Part shown: in pieces, positions 8,035 through 17,516 of the stretch
How positions within the stretch are numbered: the stretch's first letter is position 1
Layout of the letters: each line of letters starts with the position of its first letter
Assembly (NCBI GenBank): GCA_036525535.1
Contig: DATDAH010000027.1
Span: 1 to 51,175, forward strand
Direction: 5' to 3'
Source of the DNA: DATDAH01 sp036525535
GTDB taxonomy: Bacteria; Actinomycetota; Acidimicrobiia; Acidimicrobiales; DATDAH01
Length of the DNA stretch: 51,175 nucleotides
The notes under the pieces: model-generated
Told to the model about the DNA's origin: nothing
Seen by the model: only the letters and a program-made list of their open reading frames with translations
Database searches by the model: none
Position numbers and translations under genes: made by a program

Positions 8035-8781
8035 TCAGTCGACGAAGGTGACCTCGTCGCCGACGGCGATCCGGCCGGGCGTGACGGCGTCGAGGTAGAG
8101 GCCCAGGTGGTTGCGGTGGAGCTCCTCGAGGGCGGCGTACATCGGTGCCTGGCGATCCAGCCCCGGCTGGGCCCGGAGGGGCATGGCACAGCGGACGGTG
8201 GGCTGGCGCACGGCGAGCTCTGCACCACCCACCCGAAGGGTCCGACCGACCCACTCGTCCTCGGCGAAGGCCTCCAGGTCGCCGTCGACCACGACGTTGG
8301 GCCGGAAGCGGCGTACGTCCCAGTCCAGGTCGCCCCGGCGCTCGGCCGCGTGCCGCAACGTGGTGAGGGCGACGAGGTGCCCGGCGGTGGCGTCGAGGAA
8401 CGTGCCGGGCGGCGCCTCGATGGCGAAGTACTCGGCGTCGTCGTCGGGTGGATCGAAGGTCATCTCGTAGCTGACCGTGGTGTCGGGCCCCGCCTCCACG
8501 AGCCGGACCTCCCGGCCCAGCCATACGGAGAGGAGCGCGTCAGCGTCGGGCGCCGCGAACGGGATCCAGGTGCCGTCGGGCAGCGTCAGGCCGTCGTCGT
8601 CGGCTGACGCCTGGAGCAGCGCCGACCAGCGCTTGGCGCTCATCAGCCGACCGGTGGCGGCGTCGAGCAGAGCCCAGCGCCGGTCCCCCGCGAAGCCGTC
8701 GGCCGTGAGGTCCAGCGTGGCCACGTCCAGCCCCTGCATCGACTTCACGGGATAGCGGTAGAGGCCGGTCACCGTCGTCAT
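8035..8781 (-). CDS. MOSC-domain protein
   Basis: A 248-residue protein with an N-terminal beta-barrel (MOSC_N: 'VTGLYRYPVKSMQG', 'GDRRWALLD') followed by the MOSC sulfurase domain. The conserved cysteine is in 'RQPTVRCAMP', which in this family can carry a persulfide. Members are linked to molybdenum-cofactor sulfuration or to N-hydroxylated-substrate reduction (mARC/YcbX relatives). No redox domain is fused here. The ATG at 8781 overlaps the stop of the upstream alcohol dehydrogenase by ATGA, so the two are translationally coupled. The fold is secure and the physiological substrate unknown. Confidence 0.9.
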   Translation of the reverse strand: MTTVTGLYRYPVKSMQGLDVATLDLTADGFAGDRRWALLDAATGRLMSAKRWSALLQASADDDGLTLPDGTWIPFAAPDADALLSVWLGREVRLVEAGPDTTVSYEMTFDPPDDDAEYFAIEAPPGTFLDATAGHLVALTTLRHAAERRGDLDWDVRRFRPNVVVDGDLEAFAEDEWVGRTLRVGGAELAVRQPTVRCAMPLRAQPGLDRQAPMYAALEELHRNHLGLYLDAVTPGRIAVGDEVTFVD

Positions 8782-9905
8782 GGGCCGGACCGTAGGTCCG
8801 GAACGACCACTCCGTGGACCGGCGGGGGTGGCCCCGACCCGCCGGCCATGCGGACCAGGAGGTCGGCGGCGCCGTCGAGGCCGACCACCTCCCGGGGCAC
8901 GTCGGCGAACGGGTAGCGGCCCGTGGCCAGCAGGTCGAGGGCGGCGGCGTAGTCGGCGGTGTCGACTCCGAGTGCCCCGAGGACCCGGAGCTCGCGACCG
9001 ACGACGTCGTCGGGGTGGAAGCCCGGGGCCTCGGTGGTCGCGCCCCGCGTGCCCGCCACCACCACGGTGCCGCCTGTACGGCACAGGGCCACGGCCTGGG
9101 CGAAGGCGGTCGGGGCCATCGCCGTGACGTCCACGACGACGTCCGCCCGGCCGCCGGTGGCCCGACGGAGGGCGACGACCGGGTCCTCCTCGGTCACGTC
9201 CACCGTCAGGTCGGCACCGAAGCGGCGGGCCCAGGCCAGGCGGTCGGCATCCCGTTCCCCTGCTCCGGTGACCATCACGAAGCCGGCGCCGGCCTCCCGT
9301 GCGGCGGCGACCACGCACAGGCCGCGGATCCCCGGACCGAGGACGGCCACGACATCACCGGGACGGGTGCCGGGCAGGCGGGCACCCCACCGGAGCCCCG
9401 CGCCGAGGGGGTTGAACGCCGTGGCCAGCACGGGGTCGAGCCCGTCGGGGACCTTCAGCAGCCGGGAGTCGGGCCGCAGCTCCAGATGGGTCGCGTAGCC
9501 CCCCGACAGGCCAGTGCCCTCCTCGACCGCGAGGAAGCCGTACATGGTGCGCAGCCCGTGACGAACGCAGTGCCGCACGTCGCCTGCGCCGCACGCCGGG
9601 CACTCCCCGCAGCCGAGGAAGACCTCGAGGGCGACCCGGTCGCCCTCGACCACGCCCCACCGGCGGGCCGCCTCGGCGCCGACGCCCTCGACCACGCCGA
9701 CGACCTCATGGCCGGGCACGAAGGCCCAACCGGGGTGCAGGGCGCCCGTGTACTGCTCGTGGTCGGTGCCGCACAGGCCGCACGCCTCGACCCGTAGGAC
9801 GCCGGTGTCGGCCATGGACAGGGGTCGATCTCGCTCGACGGCCACCAGGCGGCGGGGGGCCTCCAGGACGAGGGCCTGCGCCGGCTCAGCCACACTGGTG
9901 ACCAT
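8778..9905 (-). CDS. Zinc-dependent medium-chain alcohol dehydrogenase
   Basis: A 375-residue MDR-family dehydrogenase. Catalytic zinc ligands are visible as Cys45 in CGLCGTDH and His66 in PGHE. The structural zinc lobe has four cysteines at about 99, 102, 105 and 113 (CGECPACGAGDVRHC). The NAD(P)-binding Rossmann turn is VLGPGIRG. It would oxidise an alcohol or reduce an aldehyde or ketone in the cytosol. Its ATG overlaps by two bases the ATG of the divergent thioesterase; a GTG four codons later (9893) would avoid this. It is coupled to the MOSC gene downstream. Confidence 0.88.
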   Translation of the reverse strand: MVTSVAEPAQALVLEAPRRLVAVERDRPLSMADTGVLRVEACGLCGTDHEQYTGALHPGWAFVPGHEVVGVVEGVGAEAARRWGVVEGDRVALEVFLGCGECPACGAGDVRHCVRHGLRTMYGFLAVEEGTGLSGGYATHLELRPDSRLLKVPDGLDPVLATAFNPLGAGLRWGARLPGTRPGDVVAVLGPGIRGLCVVAAAREAGAGFVMVTGAGERDADRLAWARRFGADLTVDVTEEDPVVALRRATGGRADVVVDVTAMAPTAFAQAVALCRTGGTVVVAGTRGATTEAPGFHPDDVVGRELRVLGALGVDTADYAAALDLLATGRYPFADVPREVVGLDGAADLLVRMAGGSGPPPPVHGVVVPDLRSGP

Positions 9906-10341
9906 GGCCGATGAGCTCTTGTCCGAGGACGAGCAGTACCGGCGGCGGCAGGCGATCAAAGGCGTGTTCCCCGCGACCCCGTTCATGGGGCTCCTGGGGA
10001 TCGCCTTCGACCGCTACGAGCCCGACGACGTGGTCGTACGGCTCCCGTTCCACGAGCAGCTCACCAATGACGGCGAGGTCTACCACGGGGGCGTCATCGC
10101 CACGATGCTGGACACCGCCGGCGCCGCCGCCGCGTGGTCGAACCACGACTTCGACAAGGGCTCGCGTGCGTCGACGGTCGCCCTGTCGGTCCAGTACGTC
10201 GGGGCTGCCCGCCGCTCGGACCTGGTGTGTCACGGCCGGGCGATCCGCCGGGGCCGGGAGCTGATCTTCTGCGAGGTCACCGCCGCCGACGACGACGGCA
10301 AGGTCGTGGCCCACGCCCTCCAGACCTACCGCATCGTCTGA
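9904..10341 (+). CDS. Hotdog-fold PaaI-type thioesterase
   Basis: A 145-residue hotdog-fold protein. The family signature is clear: 'VYHGGVIATMLDTAGAAAAW' on the central helix, then strands 'TVALSVQYVGAAR' and 'VCHGRAIRRGREL'. Such enzymes hydrolyse acyl- or aryl-CoA thioesters in the cytosol. CACACT at 9891-9896, seven bases before the ATG, could be the -10 of a leaderless transcript, and no Shine-Dalgarno is visible. It is divergent from the alcohol dehydrogenase with overlapping start codons. The specific acyl-CoA is unknown. Confidence 0.85.
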   Translation: MADELLSEDEQYRRRQAIKGVFPATPFMGLLGIAFDRYEPDDVVVRLPFHEQLTNDGEVYHGGVIATMLDTAGAAAAWSNHDFDKGSRASTVALSVQYVGAARRSDLVCHGRAIRRGRELIFCEVTAADDDGKVVAHALQTYRIV

Positions 10342-10370
10342 CCCACGCCCGGACCGTTGAGCGCGGCGGC

Positions 10371-10376
10371 CAGAAT
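10371..10376 (+). promoter_or_regulatory. Putative -10 (CAGAAT), leaderless
   Basis: CAGAAT lies six bases before the GTG of the Dabb-domain gene at 10383, within the 41-base gap after the thioesterase. It would allow transcription to begin at the start codon. Confidence 0.4.
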
Positions 10377-10382
10377 GGCGGC

Positions 10383-10664
10383 GTGCTCCACCACGTCGTG
10401 CTGTTCCAGGTCCCCGATCCCCTCCATCGGGAGGAGCTGGTTCGCCGGCTGCAGGCCCTACCCGGGCTGATACCCGAGATCGACGGCTACGAGGTCGGCG
10501 TCGACGTCTCCCGCGTCGACAACAGCTACGACGTCGGCCTCTACTCCACGTTCGCCGACACCGACGCGTTGGAGGTCTACCGGGCCCACCACGCCCACCA
10601 GGCCGTGCTCCAGCTCATCGGCGACATCAGCCCCCACCGCATCGTCACCGACTGGCTCGACTGA
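10383..10664 (+). CDS. Dabb (stress-responsive A/B barrel) domain protein
   Basis: A 93-residue single-domain protein of the dimeric alpha-beta barrel superfamily. It opens with the typical strand 'LHHVVLFQV', then a helix 'EELVRRLQALPGL', 'GYEVGVDVSRVDNSYDVGLY' and a C-terminal 'AHQAVLQLIGDISPHRIVTDW'. Members act as small dimeric enzymes or binding proteins; the function here is unknown. It starts at GTG and follows the thioesterase on the same strand, so the two may be co-transcribed. It converges on the ABC transporter operon with only 13 bases between stops. Confidence 0.82.
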   Translation: MLHHVVLFQVPDPLHREELVRRLQALPGLIPEIDGYEVGVDVSRVDNSYDVGLYSTFADTDALEVYRAHHAHQAVLQLIGDISPHRIVTDWLD

Positions 10665-10677
10665 CGGCTCTGGTGGA

Positions 10678-12114
10678 TCAGCTGTCGGCGACGCGGTCGT
10701 TGTAGGAGGCGATGGCGGCGTCGGCCTCCTCCTGGAGGCTGGCCGCGGTGGCCGTCGGGTCGGCGTTGTCGAGGACCAGAGCCTCGATGGCGTCCTCCAA
10801 GGCGTTGCGGAACTCGACGTAGGCGCCGATGACCGGGCCGCCCCCTCCCGGCGGAAGGTTCTCGTCGGCCAGCTGCTCGTAGGCCACCTGGTAACCGGGG
10901 CGATCGGCCCACAGGGCCTGCACGTCGGCGTCCTCGGAGGCGGTGAAGCTGATCGGGATGTAGCCGGTGTTCACGTGCCAGAAGGCCTGCTGGACCGGGT
11001 CGACCAGGTACTGGACGAAGTCCCACGTGGCCGCGATCTGTTCCGGCGACGAGCCGTTGGCCACGATCGACAGGGCCGCGCCCCCGGCGCTGGTCGGGCC
11101 GCCCGCCACCGGGCCGGGCAGGGGGCCGATGCCGATGTCGACGTCGGTCTCGACGGTGCCGGAGTCGAGGGCGTCGTAGACCGAGCCCAAGGCGCCGGAT
11201 GTGCCGATGGTGAAGGCGGCGTCACCGCTGGCGAGGGCGAAGAAGTGGTCGGCGCCGGACGGGTTGCGCCCGACGTTGAAGATCAGGTCGTTGTCCACCA
11301 TCTCCCGGATCCAGGTGAAGATGTCGATCATCGTGGCGTTGTCCACGGTGGCCGCCTCCGCCCGGGCGTCCCGGCCGTTGGTGTTGTCGACCAGGGTCTC
11401 CCCCGCCATTGACATCCACTGCTCGGGGTACCAGGGCTGGACCTCGAGGGACATGGCGTGCTCGGCCGCCCCGGCCCTGACGATGGTCTGGCCCATGTCG
11501 TACATCTCATCGAGGGTCGCCGGGGGGGCGTCGGGGTCGAGGCCGGCCGCCGTGAAGTCGTTGCGGTCGTAGTAGAAGACCGGGTTGGAGACGTTGAACG
11601 GCATCGGCCAGAGCGTGCCCTCGACTTCGAACTCGGCCAAGACCGACGGGAGGATGTCGGAGGTGTCGTAGTCCGACGCCGCGACACAGGCCGCGGCCGG
11701 CACCGTGCTCCCGCTGTCGATCATGGTCTGCAGGGTGGTCTCCTCGAGCTGCACCAGCTGGGGGAGCTCGCCGCTGCGCAGGCCGGTCAGGTACTTGTCG
11801 AGGGTCTCGTCGTAGGAACCGGAGAAGACCCCGGTGACCTCGACGGCGTCCTGGCTGGCGTTGTAGTCGTCGATCATCGTGTTGAGCGTCTCCTCGTTGG
11901 AGGCGGTCATCGCGTGCCAGAACTCGATCTGCACCGGCCCGTCGGCCGACGCCGCTTCGAGGGTGTCGACCGGGCAGAGCGAGGCGTCGACCTCGGCGTC
12001 ACGGCCCTGGGCGCCCTCGCCACCGCCACCCCCGCCCCCGCTGTCGCCGCCACAGGCCGCGGCCACGAGGGCCAGCACGGCCAGGAGGGTCAGGACCAGG
12101 GAGGTTCGCTTCAT
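10678..12114 (-). CDS. ABC importer substrate-binding lipoprotein (UgpB/MalE class)
   Basis: A 478-residue extracellular solute-binding protein of family 1. The signal peptide ends in the lipobox 'LALVAAACGG', predicting a diacylglyceryl-modified cysteine anchored outside the membrane. A Gly-rich linker precedes the domain beginning 'VQIEFWHAMTASNEETLN', which is characteristic of glycerol-3-phosphate and oligosaccharide binders. Later blocks 'FNVSNPVFYYDRNDF' and 'QAFWHVNTGYIPI' fit UgpB-like proteins. It is the last gene of a four-gene operon and starts four bases after the permease stop. The ligand (sn-glycerol-3-phosphate, its diesters or a sugar) cannot be settled by eye. Confidence 0.88.
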   Translation of the reverse strand: MKRTSLVLTLLAVLALVAAACGGDSGGGGGGGEGAQGRDAEVDASLCPVDTLEAASADGPVQIEFWHAMTASNEETLNTMIDDYNASQDAVEVTGVFSGSYDETLDKYLTGLRSGELPQLVQLEETTLQTMIDSGSTVPAAACVAASDYDTSDILPSVLAEFEVEGTLWPMPFNVSNPVFYYDRNDFTAAGLDPDAPPATLDEMYDMGQTIVRAGAAEHAMSLEVQPWYPEQWMSMAGETLVDNTNGRDARAEAATVDNATMIDIFTWIREMVDNDLIFNVGRNPSGADHFFALASGDAAFTIGTSGALGSVYDALDSGTVETDVDIGIGPLPGPVAGGPTSAGGAALSIVANGSSPEQIAATWDFVQYLVDPVQQAFWHVNTGYIPISFTASEDADVQALWADRPGYQVAYEQLADENLPPGGGGPVIGAYVEFRNALEDAIEALVLDNADPTATAASLQEEADAAIASYNDRVADS

Positions 12115-12118
12115 TCGG

Positions 12119-12994
12119 TCATCCTTTCACTGCCCCGGCCGTGAGCCCCCGCACCAGGTGGCGCTGGAAGACGATGAGGACCAGCGCGATGGGTAGGGCG
12201 GCGATGATGGTGCCTGCCATCACCAGGTTCAGTTCGTCGACGTTGGCCGAGTTGAGGCTCTTCAGCCCGATCTGCACGGTCCGGACGTCGGGGTCGTCGG
12301 CCACGAGCAGGGGCCAGAGGTACTGGTTCCAGGCGTAGAGGAAGCTGAAGACGCTGAGGCCGGCGATGGCCGGTCGGGCCAGGGGGATGGCCACGTGCCA
12401 CATGAAGCCTAGGTGGCCGTAGCCGTCCAGGGCCGTGGCGTCCCGTAGGTCGCCGGGGACGTTGAGGAACGACTGGCGGATCATGAAGGTGCCGAAGGTC
12501 CAGGCGATGAACGGCACCACGAGCCCGGCGTAGCTGTTCAGCCAGCCGAGGTCGGACACGATCTGGAACTGGGCCACGACGATGACCTCGGTGGGCACCA
12601 TCAGGGTGGCCAGGAACGCGTAGAAGATCCAGCGCTTGCCGGGGAAGCGCAGGAAGGCGAACGCGTAGGCGGCGAGGATCGAGGTCGTCACCTGGGCCAC
12701 GGTGGTGAGGGACGACTGGATGAGGCTGTTGCGCAGGAACCGGCCGAGGTGGCCCTGGACGAAGGCCTCTCGGAACGTGCCGAGGTCGATGTCGGTCGGC
12801 AGCAGGATCCCCGGCCACTGGAGCAGAGCCTGGGCGGGCTGGATGGCCACCACGAAGGCGCTGTAGATCGGGAAGAGGACGATCACGGCCGCGAAGGTCA
12901 GCGCCGTGTAGCGACCGACCTTCCGCCAGGTGGCCCCCTTGACCGAGGGGGGGACCGGAGGGGCGCCCCGATCGGCAGCCAGGACCTCGCTCAC
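12119..12994 (-). CDS. ABC importer permease (UgpE/MalG class)
   Basis: A 291-residue inner-membrane permease with about six transmembrane segments, first 'YTALTFAAVIVLFPIYSAFV'. The cytoplasmic EAA-type loop 'DATALDGYGHLGFMWHVAIP' contacts the ATPase. The GTG start at 12994 has GGGAGGAG just upstream and overlaps the previous stop by GTGA, so it is coupled to the other permease. The longer upstream frame is a shadow of that gene. It belongs to the MalG-type second permease of carbohydrate uptake-1 (CUT1) importers. Confidence 0.88.
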   Translation of the reverse strand: MSEVLAADRGAPPVPPSVKGATWRKVGRYTALTFAAVIVLFPIYSAFVVAIQPAQALLQWPGILLPTDIDLGTFREAFVQGHLGRFLRNSLIQSSLTTVAQVTTSILAAYAFAFLRFPGKRWIFYAFLATLMVPTEVIVVAQFQIVSDLGWLNSYAGLVVPFIAWTFGTFMIRQSFLNVPGDLRDATALDGYGHLGFMWHVAIPLARPAIAGLSVFSFLYAWNQYLWPLLVADDPDVRTVQIGLKSLNSANVDELNLVMAGTIIAALPIALVLIVFQRHLVRGLTAGAVKG

Positions 12995-13932
12995 GACTCC
13001 TCCCCGCCGGCGTAGTGGACGCGCCGCTCGAAGAACGAGAACTGGACGAGGGAGAGGACGAGCACGATCAGGAAGAGGATGACGGCCTGAGCCGACGCCA
13101 CCCCGGCGTTCCGGTTCTGGAAGGCCTCCTGGTAGATCGAGTACACGATCACGTTGGTCGAGTCGCTGGGGCCACCCTGGGTGAGCAGGTCGATCTGACC
13201 GAAGGACTGGAAGGCGTTGATGGTCAGGATGACGCTGGCGAACAGCAGCGTGGGCGAGAGCATGGGGACCGTGATCTCCCGGAACTGGAGCCAGCTGCTG
13301 GCCCCGTCGACCCGGGCGCTCTCGTAGAGGTCGTCGGGGATCCCCTGCAGCCCGGCGATGAGGATGATGAAGGTGATGCCGAGGTTCTGCCAGACGGTGG
13401 TGGCCGCCACCGCGAACAGCGCGGTGCTGCTGTCGAGCAGCCACTGGACGGGCTCCTGGCCGATCGACTTCAGGAACTGGTTCACGATCCCGATCGACGG
13501 CTGGAACAGGACCAGCCAGATGAGCGACGCCACCGCCACGGAGGTGGCCACGGTCGACGAGAAGATCGTGCGGTAGACCGTGATCCCCTTCATCCGCTGG
13601 TGGGCGAGCGTGGCCAACGTCAGGCCGAAGACCAGCCCGAAGCCCACGGTGATCGTGGCGAACAGGATCGTCACCCACAGGCTGTGCCGGAACTCCGCCG
13701 AGCTGAGCACGTCGGCGTACTGGCTGAACCCGGCGTAGACCCGCCCGCCGAAGGGGTCCTCCCGGTAGAAGCCGAGCCAGATGGTGCGACCCATCGGGTA
13801 GAAGACGAAGACCCCGAAGATGATCAGTGACGGGGCGAGCAGGAGAAGGGCCAGCGGGATCTCGCTCAACTTCTTGCGACCGAGGCCACCGTCATCGCCG
13901 TCACCGAACGTCGGCACCCCTTGCATGGTCAT
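12991..13932 (-). CDS. ABC importer permease (UgpA/MalF class)
   Basis: A 313-residue membrane protein with about six transmembrane helices, the first at residues about 27-47 ('ALLLLAPSLIIFGVFVFYPM'). The EAA loop is 'ESARVDGASSWLQFREITVP', near the expected position about 100 residues from the C-terminus. It forms the heterodimeric channel with the adjacent permease. The ATG at 13932 could equally be the one at 13926. It begins 12 bases after the ATPase stop in the order ATPase-UgpA-UgpE-UgpB. Confidence 0.88.
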   Translation of the reverse strand: MTMQGVPTFGDGDDGGLGRKKLSEIPLALLLLAPSLIIFGVFVFYPMGRTIWLGFYREDPFGGRVYAGFSQYADVLSSAEFRHSLWVTILFATITVGFGLVFGLTLATLAHQRMKGITVYRTIFSSTVATSVAVASLIWLVLFQPSIGIVNQFLKSIGQEPVQWLLDSSTALFAVAATTVWQNLGITFIILIAGLQGIPDDLYESARVDGASSWLQFREITVPMLSPTLLFASVILTINAFQSFGQIDLLTQGGPSDSTNVIVYSIYQEAFQNRNAGVASAQAVILFLIVLVLSLVQFSFFERRVHYAGGEES

Positions 13933-13944
13933 CGGTTGGGCACC

Positions 13945-15009
<1,065 letters not shown>

Positions 15010-15093
15010 GGGCCTCTCTCTCCGGCGCGGACCCTAGCCAGGAGCGGGCGGCGGGCGGTCGAACGGCCGGGCGACCTCGGGTAGACAGACCGC

Positions 15094-16020
15094 ATGGATT
15101 TCCGGATCTTCACCGAGCCGCAGTTCGGCGCCACCTACGGCGATCAGCTCGCGGTCGCTCAGGCGGCCGAGGCGGGCGGCTTCGACGCCTTCTTCCGCTC
15201 CGACCACTGGCAGACCTTCGGCGGCGACGGGCTGCCGGGCCCCACCGACTCCTGGGTGACCCTCGGTGCCATCGCCCGCGAGACCGAGCGCATCCGGCTG
15301 GGCACGCTGGTCACCTCGGCCACCTTCCGCTTCCCGGGACCGTTGGCCGTCGCGGTGGCCCAGGTCGACGAGATGAGCGGGGGCCGGGTCGAGCTGGGCA
15401 TCGGCGCCGGCTGGTTCGACGGCGAGCACGACGCCCACGGCATCCCGTTCCCTGCCACGGGCGAGCGCTTCGACCGGCTCGAGGAGCAGCTGGCGGTCAT
15501 CACCGGCCTGTGGGAGACACCGGTCGGCGAGACCTTCTCGTTCGACGGACAGCACTACCCCGTCAAGAACTCCCCCGCTCTGCCCAAGCCCGTGCAGTCG
15601 CCGCGGCCGCCGGTCATCATCGGCGGCCACGGTCCGAGGCGGACACCGCGGCTGGCCGCCACCCATGCCGACGAGTTCAACCTCGGCTTCTCCCCGATCG
15701 CCGACTTCACCGCCCAGATGGAGCGGGTGACCGCGGCCTGCGAGGCCCGGGACCGGGACCCCGCCACGATGACCTGGTCCGTGGCCCTGACCGCGGTGAT
15801 GGGGGCCGACGAGGCCGAGTTCCAGCGACGGGCTGAGGCCATCGGCCAGGACCCCGAAGGGTTGCGCTCGGGTCAGCTCGGCGGCACGCCCGACCAGATC
15901 CGGGACCGCCTCGGCCAGTGGGTCGACGCCGGCGCCCAGCGCGTCTACCTCCAGGTCCTCGACCTCCGCGACCTCGACCACATCGCCCTCCTCAGCGAAG
16001 AGCTCGTCGGCCAGATCTGA
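15094..16020 (+). CDS. LLM-class (probable F420-dependent) oxidoreductase
   Basis: A 308-residue luciferase-like monooxygenase-fold enzyme. Typical blocks are 'AEAGGFDAFFRSDHW', 'RIRLGTLVTSATFRFPGPLA', 'GRVELGIGAGWFDGEHDAHG' and 'PRPPVIIGGHGPRRTPRLAA'. The sequence resembles actinobacterial TIGR03560-type proteins, which are assumed to use coenzyme F420, although flavin use cannot be excluded. It acts in the cytosol on an unknown substrate. It is divergent from the importer operon. Its last 76 bases overlap the 3' end of the convergent MFS gene. Confidence 0.87.
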   Translation: MDFRIFTEPQFGATYGDQLAVAQAAEAGGFDAFFRSDHWQTFGGDGLPGPTDSWVTLGAIARETERIRLGTLVTSATFRFPGPLAVAVAQVDEMSGGRVELGIGAGWFDGEHDAHGIPFPATGERFDRLEEQLAVITGLWETPVGETFSFDGQHYPVKNSPALPKPVQSPRPPVIIGGHGPRRTPRLAATHADEFNLGFSPIADFTAQMERVTAACEARDRDPATMTWSVALTAVMGADEAEFQRRAEAIGQDPEGLRSGQLGGTPDQIRDRLGQWVDAGAQRVYLQVLDLRDLDHIALLSEELVGQI

Positions 16021-17516
16021 GTCCACAGCGAATCCGAGCTTGCGCCGAGAGGACCACGATTGTGTGGTTTCTTCGACGCGAGTTCGGGTACGAGCCCTAG
16101 GCGGGCGCGTCGGTTCGTCACGCGGTGGGACACGGGCGAACGGGTGTCGATGCCGAGGCTGACGGCGGCGGACAGGAGGCCGAGCAGGACGAGGGTCCAC
16201 CACAACGGGTCGAAGTCGGCCACGGGGTCGGCGGCGACGACACTGCCCACCAGCACGACGGCCAGTGCGATGCCGATGGTGCCCGAGAGGCGGACCACGG
16301 TCTGGATGGCGGCCGCGGCCACACCGAAGCGGGCTTCGGGGACGCCGTGCACCGCGGCACTCTGGAAGTTCGGGAACACCAGGCCGATGCCGACCCCCAG
16401 CAGCAGGACCGCGGGGACCCACACCGTCCAGAGGGCCGGCTCCTCGCCGATGCCGAGGGCCAGCCACGCCCCACCGATGGCGAAGATCAGCGCGCCCGGC
16501 ACCATGACGGCCCGGTGGCCGAACCGATCGGCCAGGTTGCCGCCGATGTAGGAGAACAGCGCGGCCGCCGCCGGTCCGGGGGTGACCAGGAGCCCGGCCT
16601 GCCCGGTCGAGTACCCCCACCCCTCGGTCAGGAAGCGGACCAGGCCGAAGAACATGGCGAAGAAGGCGGCGCCGAACAACAGCGCGACCACGTTGGCCCG
16701 CCGAAACAGGGGCGCGGCGAACAAGTCGGGGGCGATGACCGGGTCCGGGTGCCGGGTGGATCGTCGGACCAGCACCACGGCGGAGACGGCCGACAGGGCC
16801 AGGGCCCCGAGCACTCCGGCGGAGGTCCAGCCCCACGACGGGCCCTCGACGATGGCCAGGGCCAGCGAGCCGACCGCCACCATGACCAGGAACGAGCCGA
16901 ACAGGTCCGTCAGGCCGTGGACGTCCGGGTCGACCGACTCGACCAGGACGACCCGGCCCCACACGAAGACGACGAGGGCCAGGGGCACGCTCAGCCAGAA
17001 CGCCCAGCGCCAGCCGCCGAGGTCCACCACGAGGGCGCCGAGCGGCGGACCGCAGGCGGCGGCCACTCCGCCGACGGCCCCCCAGGTGCCGATGGCCATG
17101 GCCCGACGGTCAGCGGGGAACTCTCGCAGCACCAGGGCCATCGCCGCCGGCGTCATCAGAGCCCCGCCGCACGCCTGGAAGGCCCGGGTGGCGATGAGGA
17201 CGCCGGGGTCGGGGGCGGCGCCACTGGCCAGCGCCCCCAGCCCGAAGATCACCACGCCGATCAGGAAGACCTTGCGCCGACCGAACAGGTCCGCCAGGCG
17301 GCCGCCGGGGACCAGCAGGGCGGCGATGACGATGCCGTAGATGGTCAACACCCAGGAGAGCAGCGCGGTCGAGGCGTCGGGGAAGGCGTCCTCGATGGCC
17401 GGGAAGGCCACGAACGCCACGGACAGGTCGAGCGCCCCGGCGAAGCCGGCCATGCAGGCCAGTAGGAGGACGACCCACGCCCGGCGGGGGACCTCCGCTT
17501 CTGCCGATGGCGTCAC
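15945..17516 (-). CDS. MFS transporter, DHA2 drug-exporter type
   Basis: A 523-residue major-facilitator protein with many hydrophobic segments, probably 14 as in the DHA2/EmrB group. Motif A-like 'GGRLADLFGRRKVF' lies between helices 2 and 3, and 'GNLADRFGHR' in the second half. The GTG start overlaps the holB stop by GTGA, so it is translationally coupled to a replication gene. The last 50-60 residues are polar, unlike the family, and the final 76 bases are antisense to the LLM gene, suggesting an original stop was lost. Likely a proton-driven exporter; substrate unknown. Confidence 0.85.
   Translation of the reverse strand: MTPSAEAEVPRRAWVVLLLACMAGFAGALDLSVAFVAFPAIEDAFPDASTALLSWVLTIYGIVIAALLVPGGRLADLFGRRKVFLIGVVIFGLGALASGAAPDPGVLIATRAFQACGGALMTPAAMALVLREFPADRRAMAIGTWGAVGGVAAACGPPLGALVVDLGGWRWAFWLSVPLALVVFVWGRVVLVESVDPDVHGLTDLFGSFLVMVAVGSLALAIVEGPSWGWTSAGVLGALALSAVSAVVLVRRSTRHPDPVIAPDLFAAPLFRRANVVALLFGAAFFAMFFGLVRFLTEGWGYSTGQAGLLVTPGPAAAALFSYIGGNLADRFGHRAVMVPGALIFAIGGAWLALGIGEEPALWTVWVPAVLLLGVGIGLVFPNFQSAAVHGVPEARFGVAAAAIQTVVRLSGTIGIALAVVLVGSVVAADPVADFDPLWWTLVLLGLLSAAVSLGIDTRSPVSHRVTNRRARLGLVPELASKKPHNRGPLGASSDSLWTQIWPTSSSLRRAMWSRSRRSRTWR

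Noticed and set aside
15034..16962. A 642-residue minus-strand frame
   Set aside because: It is an antisense or out-of-phase reading of the LLM and MFS genes; its composition (Gly/Arg/Pro-rich) is typical of shadow frames in high-GC DNA.
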